Assembly: GCF_900103785.1 (NCBI RefSeq)
Contig: NZ_FNHE01000001.1
Location: forward strand, 124,001-188,000
DNA length: 64,000 nt
Source of the DNA: Geodermatophilus siccatus
Lineage (GTDB): Bacteria > Actinomycetota > Actinomycetes > Mycobacteriales > Geodermatophilaceae
Direction of reading: 5' to 3'
Part shown: positions 28,939 to 40,868 of the stretch, piece after piece
Layout of the letters: every line of letters starts with the position of its first letter
How positions within the stretch are numbered: the first letter of the stretch is position 1
Notes under the pieces: generated by a model
Databases searched by the model: none
What the model was told of the DNA's origin: nothing
The model's input: the letters and a program-made list of their open reading frames with translations, nothing else
Translations under genes and position numbers: made by a program

Positions 28939-30666
28939 TCAGCCGCAGACCGCGCCCTGCGCCGCCGAGCTCACCAGCTTGGCGTACTTGCCGAGGACGC
29001 CGGTGGTGTAGCGCGGGGGCAGCGGCGTCCACCCGGCCCGGCGGCGGGCCAGCTCGTCCTCATCGACCAGCAGGTCGAGGGTGCGGGCGGCGAGGTCCAG
29101 CCGGATGCGGTCGCCGTCCTGCACGAACGCGATCGGGCCGCCGTCGGTGGCCTCGGGCGCGACGTGACCGACGCACAGGCCCGTCGTCCCGCCGGAGAAC
29201 CGGCCGTCGGTGAGCAGCAGGACGTCCTTGCCCAGGCCCGCGCCCTTGATGGCGCCGGTGACGGCGAGCATCTCGCGCATCCCCGGCCCGCCCCGGGGGC
29301 CCTCGTAGCGGATCACCACGACGTCGCCGGCCTTCAGCGTGCCGTCGGTGACGGCGTCCATGGCGCCCTGCTCGCCGTCGAAGACGCGCGCGGTGCCCTC
29401 GAAGACGTCGGCGTCGAAGCCGGCCGACTTCACCACCGCGCCGTCCGGGGAGAGGGAGCCGCGCAGGATCGTCAGGCCGCCGGTCCGGTGGATCGGGTTG
29501 TCCATGGCATGGACGATCGTGCCGTCCAGGTCCGGCGGGGCGATCTCGGCGAGGTTCTCGGCCATCGTCTTCCCGGTCACGGTCAGGACGTCGCCGTGCA
29601 GCAGGCCGGCGTCGAGCAGCGCCCGCAGCACGACCGGGACGCCGCCGACGCGGTCGATGTCGGTCATGACGAACCGGCCGAAGGGCTTCACGTCGGCCAG
29701 GTGCGGGGTGCGGTCGCCGATCCGGTTGAAGTCCTCGAGGGTGAGGTCGACCTGGGCCTCGTGCGCGATGGCCAGCAGGTGCAGCACGGCGTTGGTCGAG
29801 CCCCCCAGCGCCATGACCACGGTGATGGCGTTCTCGAACGCCTCCCGGGTCATGATCTGCCGGGCGGTGATCCCCTGGCGCAGCAGGTTGACCACGGCCT
29901 CGCCGGAGGCGATCGCGACGGCGTCGCGGCGGCTGTCCGGCGCCGGCGGCGCGGCGCTGCCGGGCAGCGCCATCCCCAGCGCCTCGGCGACGCTGGCCAT
30001 CGTGTTGGCGGTGTACATCCCGCCGCAGGAGCCCTCGCCGGGGCAGGCTGCCTTCTCGATGGCGTCCAGCTCCTCACGGCTGATGAGCCCGCGGGCGCAG
30101 GCGCCGACGCCCTCGAAGACGTCGATGATCGTCAGGTTGTCCCGGTCGCCGAGCCGTCCGGGCAGGATCGAGCCGGAGTAGACGAAGACACTGGCCAGGT
30201 CCAGGCGGGCGGCGGCCATCAGCATGCCCGGCAGCGACTTGTCGCAGCCGGCGAGCAGGACGGTGCCGTCGAGCCGCTCGGCGAAGACCACCGTCTCCAC
30301 CGAGTCGGCGATGACCTCGCGGGAGACGAGCGAGGCGCGCATGCCCTCGTGGCCCATCGAGATGCCGTCGGAGACGGAGATGGTGCCGAACTCCAGCGGG
30401 TAGCCGCCGGCGGCGTGCACGCCCTCCTTGGCCCGCTTGGCCAGCCGGTCCAGCGAGAGGTTGCACGGGGTGATCTCGTTCCAGGACGAGGCGACGCCGA
30501 TCTGCGGCTTCTCCCAGTCGTCGTCACCCATGCCGACCGCACGCAGCATCGCCCGCGCCGGGGCCTTGGCGATGCCGTCGGTCACCTCGTAGCTGCGCGG
30601 CTTGAGGGGGCTGTGCGTCGCACTGTGGGACTCGTGTCCCGGGATGAGGTCCTCGCCGATGGTCAC
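28939..30666 (-). CDS. ilvD: Dihydroxy-acid dehydratase
   Basis: Iron-sulfur dehydratase making 2-keto acids for valine, isoleucine and, via ketoisovalerate, leucine. The 575-residue protein has the three cluster cysteines expected in the family: C68 (TPCNLS), C141 (GCDKSLPG) and C214 ([13 protein letters not shown]). The leaderless GTG 30666 gives the family length. Transcribed alone, divergent from the XRE regulator. Confidence 0.95.
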   Translation of the reverse strand: MTIGEDLIPGHESHSATHSPLKPRSYEVTDGIAKAPARAMLRAVGMGDDDWEKPQIGVASSWNEITPCNLSLDRLAKRAKEGVHAAGGYPLEFGTISVSDGISMGHEGMRASLVSREVIADSVETVVFAERLDGTVLLAGCDKSLPGMLMAAARLDLASVFVYSGSILPGRLGDRDNLTIIDVFEGVGACARGLISREELDAIEKAACPGEGSCGGMYTANTMASVAEALGMALPGSAAPPAPDSRRDAVAIASGEAVVNLLRQGITARQIMTREAFENAITVVMALGGSTNAVLHLLAIAHEAQVDLTLEDFNRIGDRTPHLADVKPFGRFVMTDIDRVGGVPVVLRALLDAGLLHGDVLTVTGKTMAENLAEIAPPDLDGTIVHAMDNPIHRTGGLTILRGSLSPDGAVVKSAGFDADVFEGTARVFDGEQGAMDAVTDGTLKAGDVVVIRYEGPRGGPGMREMLAVTGAIKGAGLGKDVLLLTDGRFSGGTTGLCVGHVAPEATDGGPIAFVQDGDRIRLDLAARTLDLLVDEDELARRRAGWTPLPPRYTTGVLGKYAKLVSSAAQGAVCG

Positions 30667-30674
30667 GTCCGGCG

Positions 30675-30680
30675 ACTCTA
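30675..30680 (-). promoter_or_regulatory. -10 box for leaderless ilvD transcript
   Basis: TAGAGT on the minus strand ends 8 nt before the GTG start. Confidence 0.45.
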
Positions 30681-30732
30681 GGCCGATCCGCCCGATCCGC
30701 CGAGGGAGCGTCGACACTGGTACCGACACCAC

Positions 30733-30744
30733 CACCGATCGGTG
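30733..30744. promoter_or_regulatory. Palindrome upstream of the XRE regulator
   Basis: Perfect 12-bp palindrome CACCGATCGGTG in the 88-bp divergent gap between ilvD and the XRE/MmyB regulator, adjacent to its ribosome site GAGGAG. A possible autoregulatory operator, but a 12-mer alone is weak evidence. Confidence 0.3.
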
Positions 30745-30754
30745 AGGAGCCGCC

Positions 30755-31576
30755 GTGTCCGCCACCGCCCGGCGCGAGCTGGCCGAGTTCCTCCGCTCCC
30801 GCCGTCGCCAGGTCGACCCCCGGGTCGCCGGGGTGCCCACCGGCGGTCCGCGGCGCACGCCGGGGCTGCGCCGGGAGGAGGTCGCGCTGCTCTCCGGCGT
30901 GAGCCACACCTGGTACACGTGGCTCGAGCAGGGCCGCGACATCCGGCCGTCCCGGCAGGTGGTCGACGCGCTGGCCCGCACGCTGCGGATGTCACCGGCC
31001 GAGCACGAGTACGTGCTGCGGCTGACCGGGCACGGCGGCACCGCCCCGGCGGGCGCGGCCGAGGGCATGCCGGCCCACGTGCAGCGGCTGCTCGACGCGC
31101 TGGGCCCCTCCCCCGCGTACGCGATCACCGCCGACTGGACCATCGTCGGCTGGAACCGCGCCTACGAGCGGCTCTACCCGGGGGTGGCCGCCGTGCTCCC
31201 GGCCGAGCGGAACCTGCTGTGGCTGGTGTTCACCGACCCCGCCGTCCGTTCCCTGCTGGCCGACTGGGCCGGCGACAGCCGCCGCTTCCTCACCCAGTTC
31301 CGCGCCGAGGTGGGCCCGCGGCTGGCCGACCCGGAGGTGGTCGACCTGGTGGCCCGGCTGGAGGCGGCCAGCCCGCACTTCCGCACCGGCTGGGCCAGCC
31401 ACGACGTGGACCGGTTCAGCTCCTCGGAGCGGCGCTTCGAGCACCCGCGGGTGGGGACGCTGCTGCTGGAGCACCACCAGCTCACGCCCGCCGACGCACC
31501 GGGCCTGCAGCTGGTCGTCTACACCGCAGCCGAGGGCGGGGACGCCGCCGACCGGCTGGCGCGGCTGTCGGCCTGA
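30755..31576 (+). CDS. XRE-family regulator with MmyB-like ligand domain
   Basis: A 273-residue regulator: N-terminal helix-turn-helix (about 10-85, with [21 protein letters not shown] and the DIRPS segment) and a C-terminal MmyB-like domain (about 105-270, [21 protein letters not shown]), which in homologues binds lipid-like ligands. Such genes commonly control an adjacent short-chain dehydrogenase, but none is next to it here. GTG start with GAGGAG. Confidence 0.88.
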   Translation: MSATARRELAEFLRSRRRQVDPRVAGVPTGGPRRTPGLRREEVALLSGVSHTWYTWLEQGRDIRPSRQVVDALARTLRMSPAEHEYVLRLTGHGGTAPAGAAEGMPAHVQRLLDALGPSPAYAITADWTIVGWNRAYERLYPGVAAVLPAERNLLWLVFTDPAVRSLLADWAGDSRRFLTQFRAEVGPRLADPEVVDLVARLEAASPHFRTGWASHDVDRFSSSERRFEHPRVGTLLLEHHQLTPADAPGLQLVVYTAAEGGDAADRLARLSA

Positions 31577-31600
31577 GCCGGTCTGGGAGGATGTGGAGAC

Positions 31601-31972
31601 GTGGCGACAGCGCGTCTGCGGATGAACCGGGTGGCGCTGCTGCCGGTCGTCCTCCTCGTGGTCTGCGTCCTGCCCCTGGCGTTCGCCGCCGGGTGGACGC
31701 TGGTCTTCCTGCTGGTCCCCGCCCTGGCCGCGGCGTACGTGCTGCGGACCGGTGTGGACGTCGGCGACGGCGGCGTCACGGTGCGCTCGCTGGCCGGCTC
31801 GCGCGCGGTGCCGTGGGGCGACGTGGCCGGCATCCGCGTCGGTGAGCGCGGCGACCTCTGGCTGGTGACCGTCCGCGGCACCGAGCTGCGGCTGCCGGTG
31901 CTGCGCGCCCGCGACCTGCCGTGGCTGGCCGCCGTCTCCGGTGGCCGCATCCCCGCGCCGGGCCCCGCATGA
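31601..31972 (+). CDS. PH-like domain small membrane protein
   Basis: A 123-residue protein with two N-terminal TM segments and a C-terminal bacterial PH-like domain (VGDGGVTVRSL through VPWGDVAGIRV to LRLPVLRARDLPWL). Common in actinobacteria; function unknown. GTG 31601 follows GGGAGG. 24 nt after the XRE gene. Confidence 0.75.
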   Translation: MATARLRMNRVALLPVVLLVVCVLPLAFAAGWTLVFLLVPALAAAYVLRTGVDVGDGGVTVRSLAGSRAVPWGDVAGIRVGERGDLWLVTVRGTELRLPVLRARDLPWLAAVSGGRIPAPGPA

Positions 31973-31997
31973 CGGGCACCGAGCGCCCGACCAGCCG

Positions 31998-32429
31998 TCA
32001 GACCGGGTGGACCTCGACGAGACAGTCCAGGCCGGCGAAGTCGCCCGGGTTGCGCGTCGCGACCGCGAGACGATTCGCGCGAGCCACCGCGGCGATGAGC
32101 AGATCGAACTGCCGCCGCCGCGGCTGTCGCCCGGACCGGCGGACCGCCGTGACGATCTCACCGAAGGCGCGTGCCGCTGCTGCGTCGACCGGGATCGGGT
32201 CGTAGAGGGCTTCGACCTCCTGCAGGTGCCGCTGGCGTCGGGCGCGCTCGGCGTCGTCGTCGGTGACCAGCGGACCGGCGGCGAGCTCGGCCAGGGTCAC
32301 GACGCTGATCGCCGTCGTCTCGGGGAGAGCCGCGACCACGGCGGGGTCGGGGAGGTCGATGACGACGGAGGTGTCGAGCAGCCACGGGGGTCCCGCCGCT
32401 CCCGACGCAGGACTCAGAGGTCGGCCCAC
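31998..32429 (-). CDS. VapC-family toxin (PIN-domain RNase)
   Basis: A 143-residue PIN-domain protein, predicted Mg-dependent endoribonuclease. Conserved acidic residues D19 (LLDTSVVID), E48 (LAELA), D109 (FDLLIAA) and D130 (RNPGDF) are all present, so it looks active. GTG 32429 overlaps the antitoxin 3' end by 16 nt, the normal coupled arrangement. It has some 15 extra residues before the usual LLDTS start. Confidence 0.85.
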   Translation of the reverse strand: MGRPLSPASGAAGPPWLLDTSVVIDLPDPAVVAALPETTAISVVTLAELAAGPLVTDDDAERARRQRHLQEVEALYDPIPVDAAAARAFGEIVTAVRRSGRQPRRRQFDLLIAAVARANRLAVATRNPGDFAGLDCLVEVHPV

Positions 32430-32665
32430 GGGTCGGCCACGTCGTCGAGGTCGGCGCGGTACCGCGCCGCGTCCAGAGGATCGAGCCGGCGCGCCACCTC
32501 GGCCAGCCGGTCCCGGTGCACGACGCGCTGCCGACCAGCCGGGAGCGGGCGCAGTTCGGCGACGGGCACCCCGTTGCGGGTCACGACGAAGGTCTCGCCG
32601 GCCTCCACCCTCCGGATGACCTCGGCGTTGTCGTTCCTCAGCTCCCGCTGGGCGATCTCGGCCAC
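32414..32665 (-). CDS. Phd/YefM-type antitoxin paired with VapC
   Basis: An 83-residue antitoxin: N-terminal Phd/YefM-fold DNA-binding domain (AEIAQRELRNDNAEVIRRVE, FVVTRNGVPVAELRPL) and an acidic/aromatic C-terminal toxin-binding tail ending DDVADPWADL. Promoter-proximal in the operon. GTG 32665 is leaderless; a palindrome over its -10 box suggests autoregulation. Confidence 0.87.
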   Translation of the reverse strand: MAEIAQRELRNDNAEVIRRVEAGETFVVTRNGVPVAELRPLPAGRQRVVHRDRLAEVARRLDPLDAARYRADLDDVADPWADL

Positions 32666-32671
32666 GGGCCG

Positions 32672-32692
32672 ACTGTAGCACCGGATGCTACA
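32672..32692 (-). promoter_or_regulatory. Toxin-antitoxin operator overlapping the -10 box
   Basis: TGTAGCA (32674-32680) and TGCTACA (32686-32692) form a perfect 7-bp dyad with a 5-nt spacer. On the minus strand one arm is part of TACAGT (32677-32672), a -10 box 6 nt before the antitoxin GTG. Antitoxin binding here would block its own promoter, as expected for type II systems. Confidence 0.65.
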
Positions 32693-32739
32693 GCGGATGT
32701 CCCAGCCCCTGCGGACCCATCGCTCCCAGTGCGCGCACG

Positions 32740-32745
32740 TACTGT
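32740..32745 (+). promoter_or_regulatory. -10 box for leaderless lipoprotein gene
   Basis: TACTGT ends 7 nt before GTG 32753, with no ribosome site; it also supports this start over earlier in-frame codons. Confidence 0.45.
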
Positions 32746-32752
32746 GCGAAGG

Positions 32753-33913
32753 GTGAGCCGGCAGCGCGCGCGACGGGGACGGAGCCTGGCTGCCGCCCTG
32801 CTGGCCGTCGTCCTGGCCGGGTGCGGCAGCGACGGCTACGAGCCCGCCGGCCCCTTCCGCCCGCAGCCGGAGGGCCCGCCACCGCAGGTCGGCCCGCCCA
32901 CGGAGTCCTCGCAGGCGCCCGCCCCGGGTGACCCCGCCGACCCCGAGTCCGAGGAGGAGGCCGGCGACCCGAACGTGGTGGCCTCCGACCTGACCGTGCC
33001 CACCGGGCTGGTGGTGCTGCCCGACGGCAGCGCGGTCGTCGGCGAGCGCGAGACCGGGCGGCTGCTGCAGGTCTTCCCCGACCGCTCCCCCGCCCGCGAG
33101 CTCATGACCGTCGGGGGCATCGACACCGCCGGGGACGGCGGCCTGCTCGGTCTGGCCATCTCGCCGACCTTCACCGAGGACGGGCTCTTCTACGCCTACG
33201 TCTCGACGGCGACCGACAACCGGGTGGTCCGCTTCCCGATGGGCGGCACCCCCAACCCCGTGCTCACCGGCATCCCGCGCGGCGAGACGCACAACGGCGG
33301 CGGGCTGGTCTTCGCCCCCGACGGCACGCTGTTCGTCGGCACCGGCGACACCGGCGACCCGCGCCTGGCCCAGGACCCCGCCTCGCTGGCCGGCAAGGTG
33401 CTGCACGTCGACGTCTTCGGCCGCCCGGTGGGCGCCGGCCCCGTGCACAGCACCGGCCACTCCGACGTGACCGCGCTGTGCCTGGGCGGCGAGCAGGCGC
33501 TCTACGCCACCGACGACTCCGCGCAGGGGCCCGACGAGCTCGACGCCGTCCCCGAGGGCAGCGACGCCGGCTGGCCCACGGCGGGCCCGGACAGCACCGA
33601 CCCGGTCGTGGAGTTCGACCCCGCGGAAGGCGGTCTGGCCGGCTGCGCGGTCGCCGGGCGCACCGTCTTCCTCGGGGCGCTGGACGGCCGGCGCATCCAC
33701 ACGGTGCAGCTCGACAGCCGCGGCGCGGTCGCCGAGGAGCCCGGGGAGTTCCTCACCGACCGGTACGGCCGGCTGCGCACCGTCGTCCTCGACGGCGAGG
33801 GCGCGCTGTGGATCACGACGTCCAACGAGGACGGCGTCGGCAGCCCGGCCGAGGACGACGACCGCGTGCTGCGCGTCTTCCCGCCGGGCGGGGCCTCCGA
33901 CTCGCCGCTGTAG
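32753..33913 (+). CDS. PQQ-dependent sugar-dehydrogenase-like lipoprotein
   Basis: A 386-residue secreted lipoprotein: n-region RQRARRGR, hydrophobic SLAAALLAVVLAGC with lipobox LAGC, a Pro-rich acidic linker to residue 75, then a beta-propeller of the glucose/sorbosone dehydrogenase family (GGLLGLAISPTF, GETHNGGGLVFAPDG). Family members use PQQ, but no PQQ-synthesis genes are here, and several homologues have other roles. Transcribed divergently from the toxin-antitoxin pair. Confidence 0.82.
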   Translation: MSRQRARRGRSLAAALLAVVLAGCGSDGYEPAGPFRPQPEGPPPQVGPPTESSQAPAPGDPADPESEEEAGDPNVVASDLTVPTGLVVLPDGSAVVGERETGRLLQVFPDRSPARELMTVGGIDTAGDGGLLGLAISPTFTEDGLFYAYVSTATDNRVVRFPMGGTPNPVLTGIPRGETHNGGGLVFAPDGTLFVGTGDTGDPRLAQDPASLAGKVLHVDVFGRPVGAGPVHSTGHSDVTALCLGGEQALYATDDSAQGPDELDAVPEGSDAGWPTAGPDSTDPVVEFDPAEGGLAGCAVAGRTVFLGALDGRRIHTVQLDSRGAVAEEPGEFLTDRYGRLRTVVLDGEGALWITTSNEDGVGSPAEDDDRVLRVFPPGGASDSPL

Positions 33914-33931
33914 GAGCCCCTCGACGACCAT

Positions 33932-33975
33932 GGCGCCGTGACCACCCTCGCGGTGGACGAGGTGGTCACGGCGCC
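33932..33975. terminator. Bidirectional terminator between lipoprotein gene and gatB
   Basis: Perfect 15-bp stem (33932-33946 with 33961-33975), 14-nt loop, between convergent genes. Confidence 0.75.
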
Positions 33976-33988
33976 GCGATCGCGGGGG

Positions 33989-35518
33989 TCAGCTCCCGAC
34001 CACGCGCTCCTCGAGCATGCGCTTCACGGTCGCGGCGTCGGCCTTGCCGCGGGTGGCCTTCATGACGGCGCCGACCAGCGCACCGAGGGCCTGCACCTTG
34101 CCGCCCCGGACCTTGGCGACGACGTCGGGCGCCCCGGCGATCGCGGCCTCCACGGCGGCGACCAGCTCGTCGGACTCCCCCATCACCGCCAGGCCGCGGG
34201 CCTCGACGACCTGCGCCGGGTCCCCCTCGCCGGCCAGCACGCCGTCGAGCGCCTGACGGGCCAGCTGGTCGTTGACCGTGCCCTCGGCCACCAGGCGGGT
34301 GAGCTCGGCGACCTGACGCGGGGTGACGGCGAGCTCGCCGAGCTCCATCCCGGCGTCGTTGGCCCGGCGGGCCAGCTCGCCCAGCCACCACTTGCGGGCG
34401 TCGGCCGGCGTCGCGCCGGCCGCGACGGTGGCGTCGACCAGGCCGAGGGCGCCGGCGTTGACCAGCCAGGCCATCTCGGTGGCCGACAGGCCCCACTCCT
34501 CCTGCAGCCGCGCGCGACGGGCGGCGGGCAGCTCGGGCAGCTCGGCGGCCAGCTTCTCGACCCACTCGGCGTCCGGCGCGACCGGCACCAGGTCGGGCTC
34601 GGGGAAGTACCGGTAGTCGGTCGCCTCCTCCTTGCTCCGGCCCGGCGAGGTGCTGCCGCTGTCCTCGTGGAAGTGCCGAGTCTCCTGCAGCACGCGTCCT
34701 CCGGCGTCCAGGACCGCGGCCTGGCGGCGCATCTCGTACCGGACCGCCCGCTCGACGCTGCGCAGCGAGTTGACGTTCTTGGTCTCGGTGCGGGTGCCCC
34801 ACTCGAGGCTGCCGACCGGTGCCAGCGAGGTGTTCACGTCGCAGCGCAGGCTGCCCTGCTCCATCCGGACGTCGGAGGCCCCGAGGGTCTGGATGATGTC
34901 GCGCAGCTCGGTGACGTAGGCGCGGGCGACCTCGGGGGCCTTGGCTCCGGCGCCCGGGACGGGCCGGGTGACGATCTCGACCAGCGGGATGCCGGCCCGG
35001 TTGAAGTCGACCAGCGAGTGCGAGGCGCCGTGGATGCGCCCGGTGGCCCCGCCGACGTGCAGGTTCTTGCCGGTGTCCTCCTCGAGGTGCACCCGCTCGA
35101 TCTCCACGCGGTACGTCTCGCCGTCCACCTCGACGTCCAGGTGCCCGGCGGTGCACAGCGGCTCGTCGTACTGGCTGGTCTGGAAGCCCTTGGGGATGTC
35201 CGGGTAGAAGTAGTTCTTCCGGGCGAAGCGGCACCACGAGGCGATCCGGCAGCCCAGCGCCAGCCCGATGCGGATGGTCGCCTCGATGGCGGCGGCGTTG
35301 GCCACCGGCAGCGAGCCCGGCAGGCCCAGGCAGACCGGGCAGGTCTGGGTGTTGGGCTCGGCACCGAAGGTCGTGGCGCAGCCGCAGAACATCTTCGACG
35401 CGGTGCCCAGCTCGACGTGGGTCTCCAGGCCGATGACCGGCTCGTAGCGGGTGAGGAGCTCGTCGTAGTCCACGAGTCGGTCCGTGCCGTGGGAGGACGG
35501 GGCCTGCGCGGTGGTCAT
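33989..35518 (-). CDS. gatB: Asp/Glu-tRNA amidotransferase subunit B
   Basis: Kinase/tRNA-binding subunit of GatCAB, which converts mischarged Glu-tRNA-Gln (and Asp-tRNA-Asn) to the amide. The 509-residue protein has [20 protein letters not shown] at the N-terminus, the zinc-type cysteines C-x-C...CPVC, and the helical YqeY-like tail. ATG 35518 overlaps the small membrane protein stop. Confidence 0.95.
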   Translation of the reverse strand: MTTAQAPSSHGTDRLVDYDELLTRYEPVIGLETHVELGTASKMFCGCATTFGAEPNTQTCPVCLGLPGSLPVANAAAIEATIRIGLALGCRIASWCRFARKNYFYPDIPKGFQTSQYDEPLCTAGHLDVEVDGETYRVEIERVHLEEDTGKNLHVGGATGRIHGASHSLVDFNRAGIPLVEIVTRPVPGAGAKAPEVARAYVTELRDIIQTLGASDVRMEQGSLRCDVNTSLAPVGSLEWGTRTETKNVNSLRSVERAVRYEMRRQAAVLDAGGRVLQETRHFHEDSGSTSPGRSKEEATDYRYFPEPDLVPVAPDAEWVEKLAAELPELPAARRARLQEEWGLSATEMAWLVNAGALGLVDATVAAGATPADARKWWLGELARRANDAGMELGELAVTPRQVAELTRLVAEGTVNDQLARQALDGVLAGEGDPAQVVEARGLAVMGESDELVAAVEAAIAGAPDVVAKVRGGKVQALGALVGAVMKATRGKADAATVKRMLEERVVGS

Positions 35519-35694
35519 GAGGGGTCGTTCTCCTTGCGGACGGAGCGGCCGGTCAGCACGGCGCCGACGGCGGTGAGCACGCCCAGGACGAGGAAGACGG
35601 CGAAGAAGGCCTCGCCGGTGAGGATCCAGCCGACCAGGCCCACGAGGACGACGAACGCGGTGAGGCCCCAGGCGGCCTTGAGCGCACCGTTCAC
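35515..35694 (-). CDS. 59-residue two-TM protein between gatA and gatB
   Basis: A very small gene from GTG 35694 to TGA 35515-35517. It has two hydrophobic segments (about 8-25 and 28-46) and a charged tail [10 protein letters not shown]. It overlaps gatA (GTGA) upstream and gatB (ATGA) downstream, so it is translationally coupled on both sides, which argues that it is real. Function unknown. Confidence 0.75.
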   Translation of the reverse strand: MNGALKAAWGLTAFVVLVGLVGWILTGEAFFAVFLVLGVLTAVGAVLTGRSVRKENDPS

Positions 35695-37229
35695 GCCGGC
35701 GCCTCCGTCCGGTCGGTGAGCTGGTCGAGGAACCGGGAGCCGCGGGCGGCATCCAGCGCCGCCTCGACCGCGGCGGCGACCCGGTAGCAGCGGTCGTCGG
35801 CCAGGGCCGGGGCCATGACCTGGAAGCCGACCGGCAGCCCCTCGGACAGCCCGCACGGCACCGAGATCGCCGGCAGCCCGGCGAGGCTGGCCGGCAGGGT
35901 GCACAGGTCGGCGGCGTACATCGCCAGCGGGTCGTCGACGCGCGCGCCGATCGGCCAGGCGACCGTCGGGCTGGTCGGGCTCACGAGCACGTCGACGTCG
36001 TCGAACGCGGCGGTGAAGTCGCGGGTGATCAGCGTGCGGACCTTCTGCGCCTGCCCGTAGTAGGCGTCGTAGTAGCCGGCCGACAGGGCGTAGGTGCCGA
36101 GCACGATCCGCCGCTTCACCTCGGGCCCGAAGCCCTGCTCGCGGGTCAGCGACATGACCTCCTCGAGGGAGCGGCTGCCGTCGTCCCCCACCCGCAGGCC
36201 GAAGCGCATGCCCTCGAAGCGGGCGAGGTTGGACGACGCCTCGCTGGGCGCGATCAGGTAGTAGGCCGGCAGCGCCAGGTCGAACGCCGGGCAGGACACC
36301 TCGCGCACCTCGGCGCCCATGCCCGCCAGCAGCTCGACGGTCTCCCGCACGCGCTCCAGGACGCCGGCGTCGTAGCCCTCGGCGTGCCCGTCGCCGCCGA
36401 GCTCGCGGACGACGCCCACGCGCAGGCCGGCCAGCTCGCCGCGGGCCCCCTCCCGCACGGCCTTGGTCAGCACCGGTGCGGGGGCGTCGATGCTGGTGGA
36501 GTCGCACCGGTCGTGCCCGCCGATCGCCTCGTGCAGGACGGCGGCGTCGAGCACGGTGCGCGCCATCGGGCCGGCCTGGTCGAGGCTGGAGGAGAACGCG
36601 ATCAGGCCGTAGCGGGAGACCCCGCCGTAGGTGGGCTTGTGCCCGACCAGCCCGGTCATCGCGGCCGGCTGGCGGATCGAGCCGCCGGTGTCGGTGCCCA
36701 GCGCCCACGGGGCCAGCCCGCCGGCGACCGCGGTCGACGACCCGCCCGAGGAGCCGCCGGGGATCCGGTCGGGGTCCCACGGGTTGCGGGTCGGGCGGTA
36801 GGCGGAGTTCTCGGTGGAGGAGCCCATCGCGAACTCGTCCATGTTCGTCTTGCCCAGCAGCACCGTGCCGGCCGCCTTGAGCCTCGCTGCGACGGTCGCG
36901 TCGTACGGCGGGCGCCAGCCCTCGAGGATCTTCGAGCCACTGGTCGTGGGCACGCCCTGGGTGACGAAGACGTCCTTGAGCGCCACCGGCAGGCCGGCCA
37001 GCGAGCCGAGCTCCTCACCCTCGGCGCGGGCGACGTCGACCTCGGCGGCGCGGGCCAGCGCGGCCTCGGCGTCGACGTGCAGGTAGGCGCCGAGGACGTC
37101 GTCCTGCGCGGCGATCCGGTCGAGGTAGGCCTGCGTCAGCTCCACCGAGCTGGTCTCGCCGGCGGCCAGCCGGCGGCCGAGCTCGGCGGCGTCCAGGGTC
37201 GTCAGGTCGGTGTCCATCGGGGTGCTCAC
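35691..37229 (-). CDS. gatA: Asp/Glu-tRNA amidotransferase subunit A (amidase)
   Basis: Glutaminase subunit of GatCAB; releases ammonia from glutamine through the Ser-cisSer-Lys triad, here in VALKDVF (Lys) and GGSSGGSS (both Ser). 512 residues. GTG 37229 was chosen for its AGGAGGG ribosome site over ATG 37217. Confidence 0.95.
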   Translation of the reverse strand: MSTPMDTDLTTLDAAELGRRLAAGETSSVELTQAYLDRIAAQDDVLGAYLHVDAEAALARAAEVDVARAEGEELGSLAGLPVALKDVFVTQGVPTTSGSKILEGWRPPYDATVAARLKAAGTVLLGKTNMDEFAMGSSTENSAYRPTRNPWDPDRIPGGSSGGSSTAVAGGLAPWALGTDTGGSIRQPAAMTGLVGHKPTYGGVSRYGLIAFSSSLDQAGPMARTVLDAAVLHEAIGGHDRCDSTSIDAPAPVLTKAVREGARGELAGLRVGVVRELGGDGHAEGYDAGVLERVRETVELLAGMGAEVREVSCPAFDLALPAYYLIAPSEASSNLARFEGMRFGLRVGDDGSRSLEEVMSLTREQGFGPEVKRRIVLGTYALSAGYYDAYYGQAQKVRTLITRDFTAAFDDVDVLVSPTSPTVAWPIGARVDDPLAMYAADLCTLPASLAGLPAISVPCGLSEGLPVGFQVMAPALADDRCYRVAAAVEAALDAARGSRFLDQLTDRTEAPA

Positions 37230-37303
37230 TCGCCCTCCTCGCTGGCGCTCGTCGGCCGCCTTCGCGGTGCTGCTCTGCCTGCTCGATGAGCTCGCGAGCT
37301 CGC

Positions 37304-37669
37304 TCACTCCTCCTCCCCCAGGATCTGCGGCACGCGGAAGCGGTCGTCCTCGGCCGCCGGGGCCTCCGCGAGGACGACGTCCCGCGGCAGGCTCGGGGTG
37401 ACGACGTCCTCGCGGGTGACGTTGGTCAGCGGCACCGCGTGGGTCATCGGGGGGACGTCCTCGACGTCGGCCTTGCCGACCTCGGCGACCGCGTCGAGCA
37501 CCGCGGACAGCTGCCCGGCGAAGTGGTCGAGCTCCTCGTCGGTGAGGGCGAGCCGGGCCAGCCGGGCCAGGTGCGCGACGTCGTCGCGCCCGAGTCCGGC
37601 GGTGACCTCGCGGCCGAGCGCGGCGGGTGCCTGCGACTCGGCCGTCTCCTGCGGGGAGGGGGTGCTCAT
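37304..37669 (-). CDS. gatC: Asp/Glu-tRNA amidotransferase subunit C
   Basis: A 121-residue subunit stabilising GatA-GatB; conserved [20 protein letters not shown] and the C-terminal LRxD-like PSLPRDVVL. It has a 25-residue N-terminal extension compared with minimal GatC. First gene of gatC-gatA-small protein-gatB. A TACAGT -10 box at 37740-37735 is a possible promoter with a 65-nt leader. Confidence 0.93.
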   Translation of the reverse strand: MSTPSPQETAESQAPAALGREVTAGLGRDDVAHLARLARLALTDEELDHFAGQLSAVLDAVAEVGKADVEDVPPMTHAVPLTNVTREDVVTPSLPRDVVLAEAPAAEDDRFRVPQILGEEE

Positions 37670-37874
37670 GCTGGGGCGGGACTCTCCTCGGTCGGCACCC
37701 GACGGGCGCTCGTCACCACGTTCGGAACCCCGCCACTGTACGTGCCGGGCCGTCCGCGCCGGTCGGCCGGAGGCAGCTCCGGGGAGGTCGCTCGACCCGC
37801 GGGTGGTCGATGGGGGAAGCTGACGCCGCCCGCGATCGACGGAGATCGGCCCGACCCTCGAGCACGGAGGAACC

Positions 37875-38543
37875 GTGTCCTATCTCCTGCGGCTGGTCGT
37901 GCCCGACCGCCCCGGCATCCTCGGCGCCGTCGCCACGGCGCTGGGCGGGGCGGGCGTCGACATCGTCTCCGTCGACGTCCTGGAGCGAGGTGGCGGCGTC
38001 GCCGTCGACGACATCCTCGTGGACCTGCCCGCAGGCCGGGTGCCCGACAGCCTGATCACCGCCGCGCGGTCGGTGCCGGGGGTGCAGGTCGAGTCGCTGC
38101 GCCCTTTTGCCGGCCCCCTCGACATGCACCGCGAGCTCGAGCTGCTGGAGGCGCTCGCCCGGGCGGCCGAGGGCACCGCCGCGAAGCTGCTCGCCGCCGA
38201 GCTGCCGCGGGTGTTCCACAGCGGCTGGGCCGTCGTCCTCCGCGGCGCGCAGCGGTGTCCCTGCGAGGTGCTCGCCGCCTCCGAGGCTGCGCCGACGTTC
38301 GACGAGATGACCCTGCCCTGGCTGCCGATGTCCGCGCCACAGCTCCTGCCGAGCGAGGCGGAGTGGCTTCCCGAGCGGTGGCGGGAGATGGCCATCGAGA
38401 TGATGGCCACCCCCTTCGGCGACCCCGGGACGGCGGTGGTCATCGGTCGCTCCGGAGGGCCGGCGTTCCGCCGCTCGGAGCTGCTGCGGCTGGTGCACCT
38501 CGCCGGCATCGCCGCGAGCGTCGCCCACCTGCCCCCGGCCTGA
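37875..38543 (+). CDS. ACT-domain amino-acid-binding protein
   Basis: A 222-residue protein: N-terminal ACT domain (LLRLVVPDRPGILGAVATALGGAGVDI) and a C-terminal domain of unknown role. It sits divergently from gatC and convergent with ligA, the same location as the mycobacterial ACT protein Rv3013 (from memory). A link to amino-acid or tRNA amidation status is inferred from neighbours only. GGAGGA precedes the GTG. Confidence 0.83.
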   Translation: MSYLLRLVVPDRPGILGAVATALGGAGVDIVSVDVLERGGGVAVDDILVDLPAGRVPDSLITAARSVPGVQVESLRPFAGPLDMHRELELLEALARAAEGTAAKLLAAELPRVFHSGWAVVLRGAQRCPCEVLAASEAAPTFDEMTLPWLPMSAPQLLPSEAEWLPERWREMAIEMMATPFGDPGTAVVIGRSGGPAFRRSELLRLVHLAGIAASVAHLPPA

Positions 38544-38602
38544 GGAAGGGCCCACCTGCCCCCGCCGTTCGCAGGCTCGCGGCGGACCCCTGCAGGAGGG
38601 CC
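38544..38602 (+). repeat. 3'-end palindromic element, copy F
   Basis: Here the host gene is on the plus strand and the element is inverted accordingly: AAGGGCCC follows the stop, with outer arms GGCCC-A-CCTGC (38549-38559) and GCAGG-A-GGGCC (38592-38602) and loop GTTCGCAGGCTCGC. This shows the orientation follows the gene, not the chromosome strand. Confidence 0.85.
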
Positions 38603-38633
38603 ATCGGTGCGGACACCGCCGCACGGCCGGCGG

Positions 38634-40868
<2,235 letters not shown>

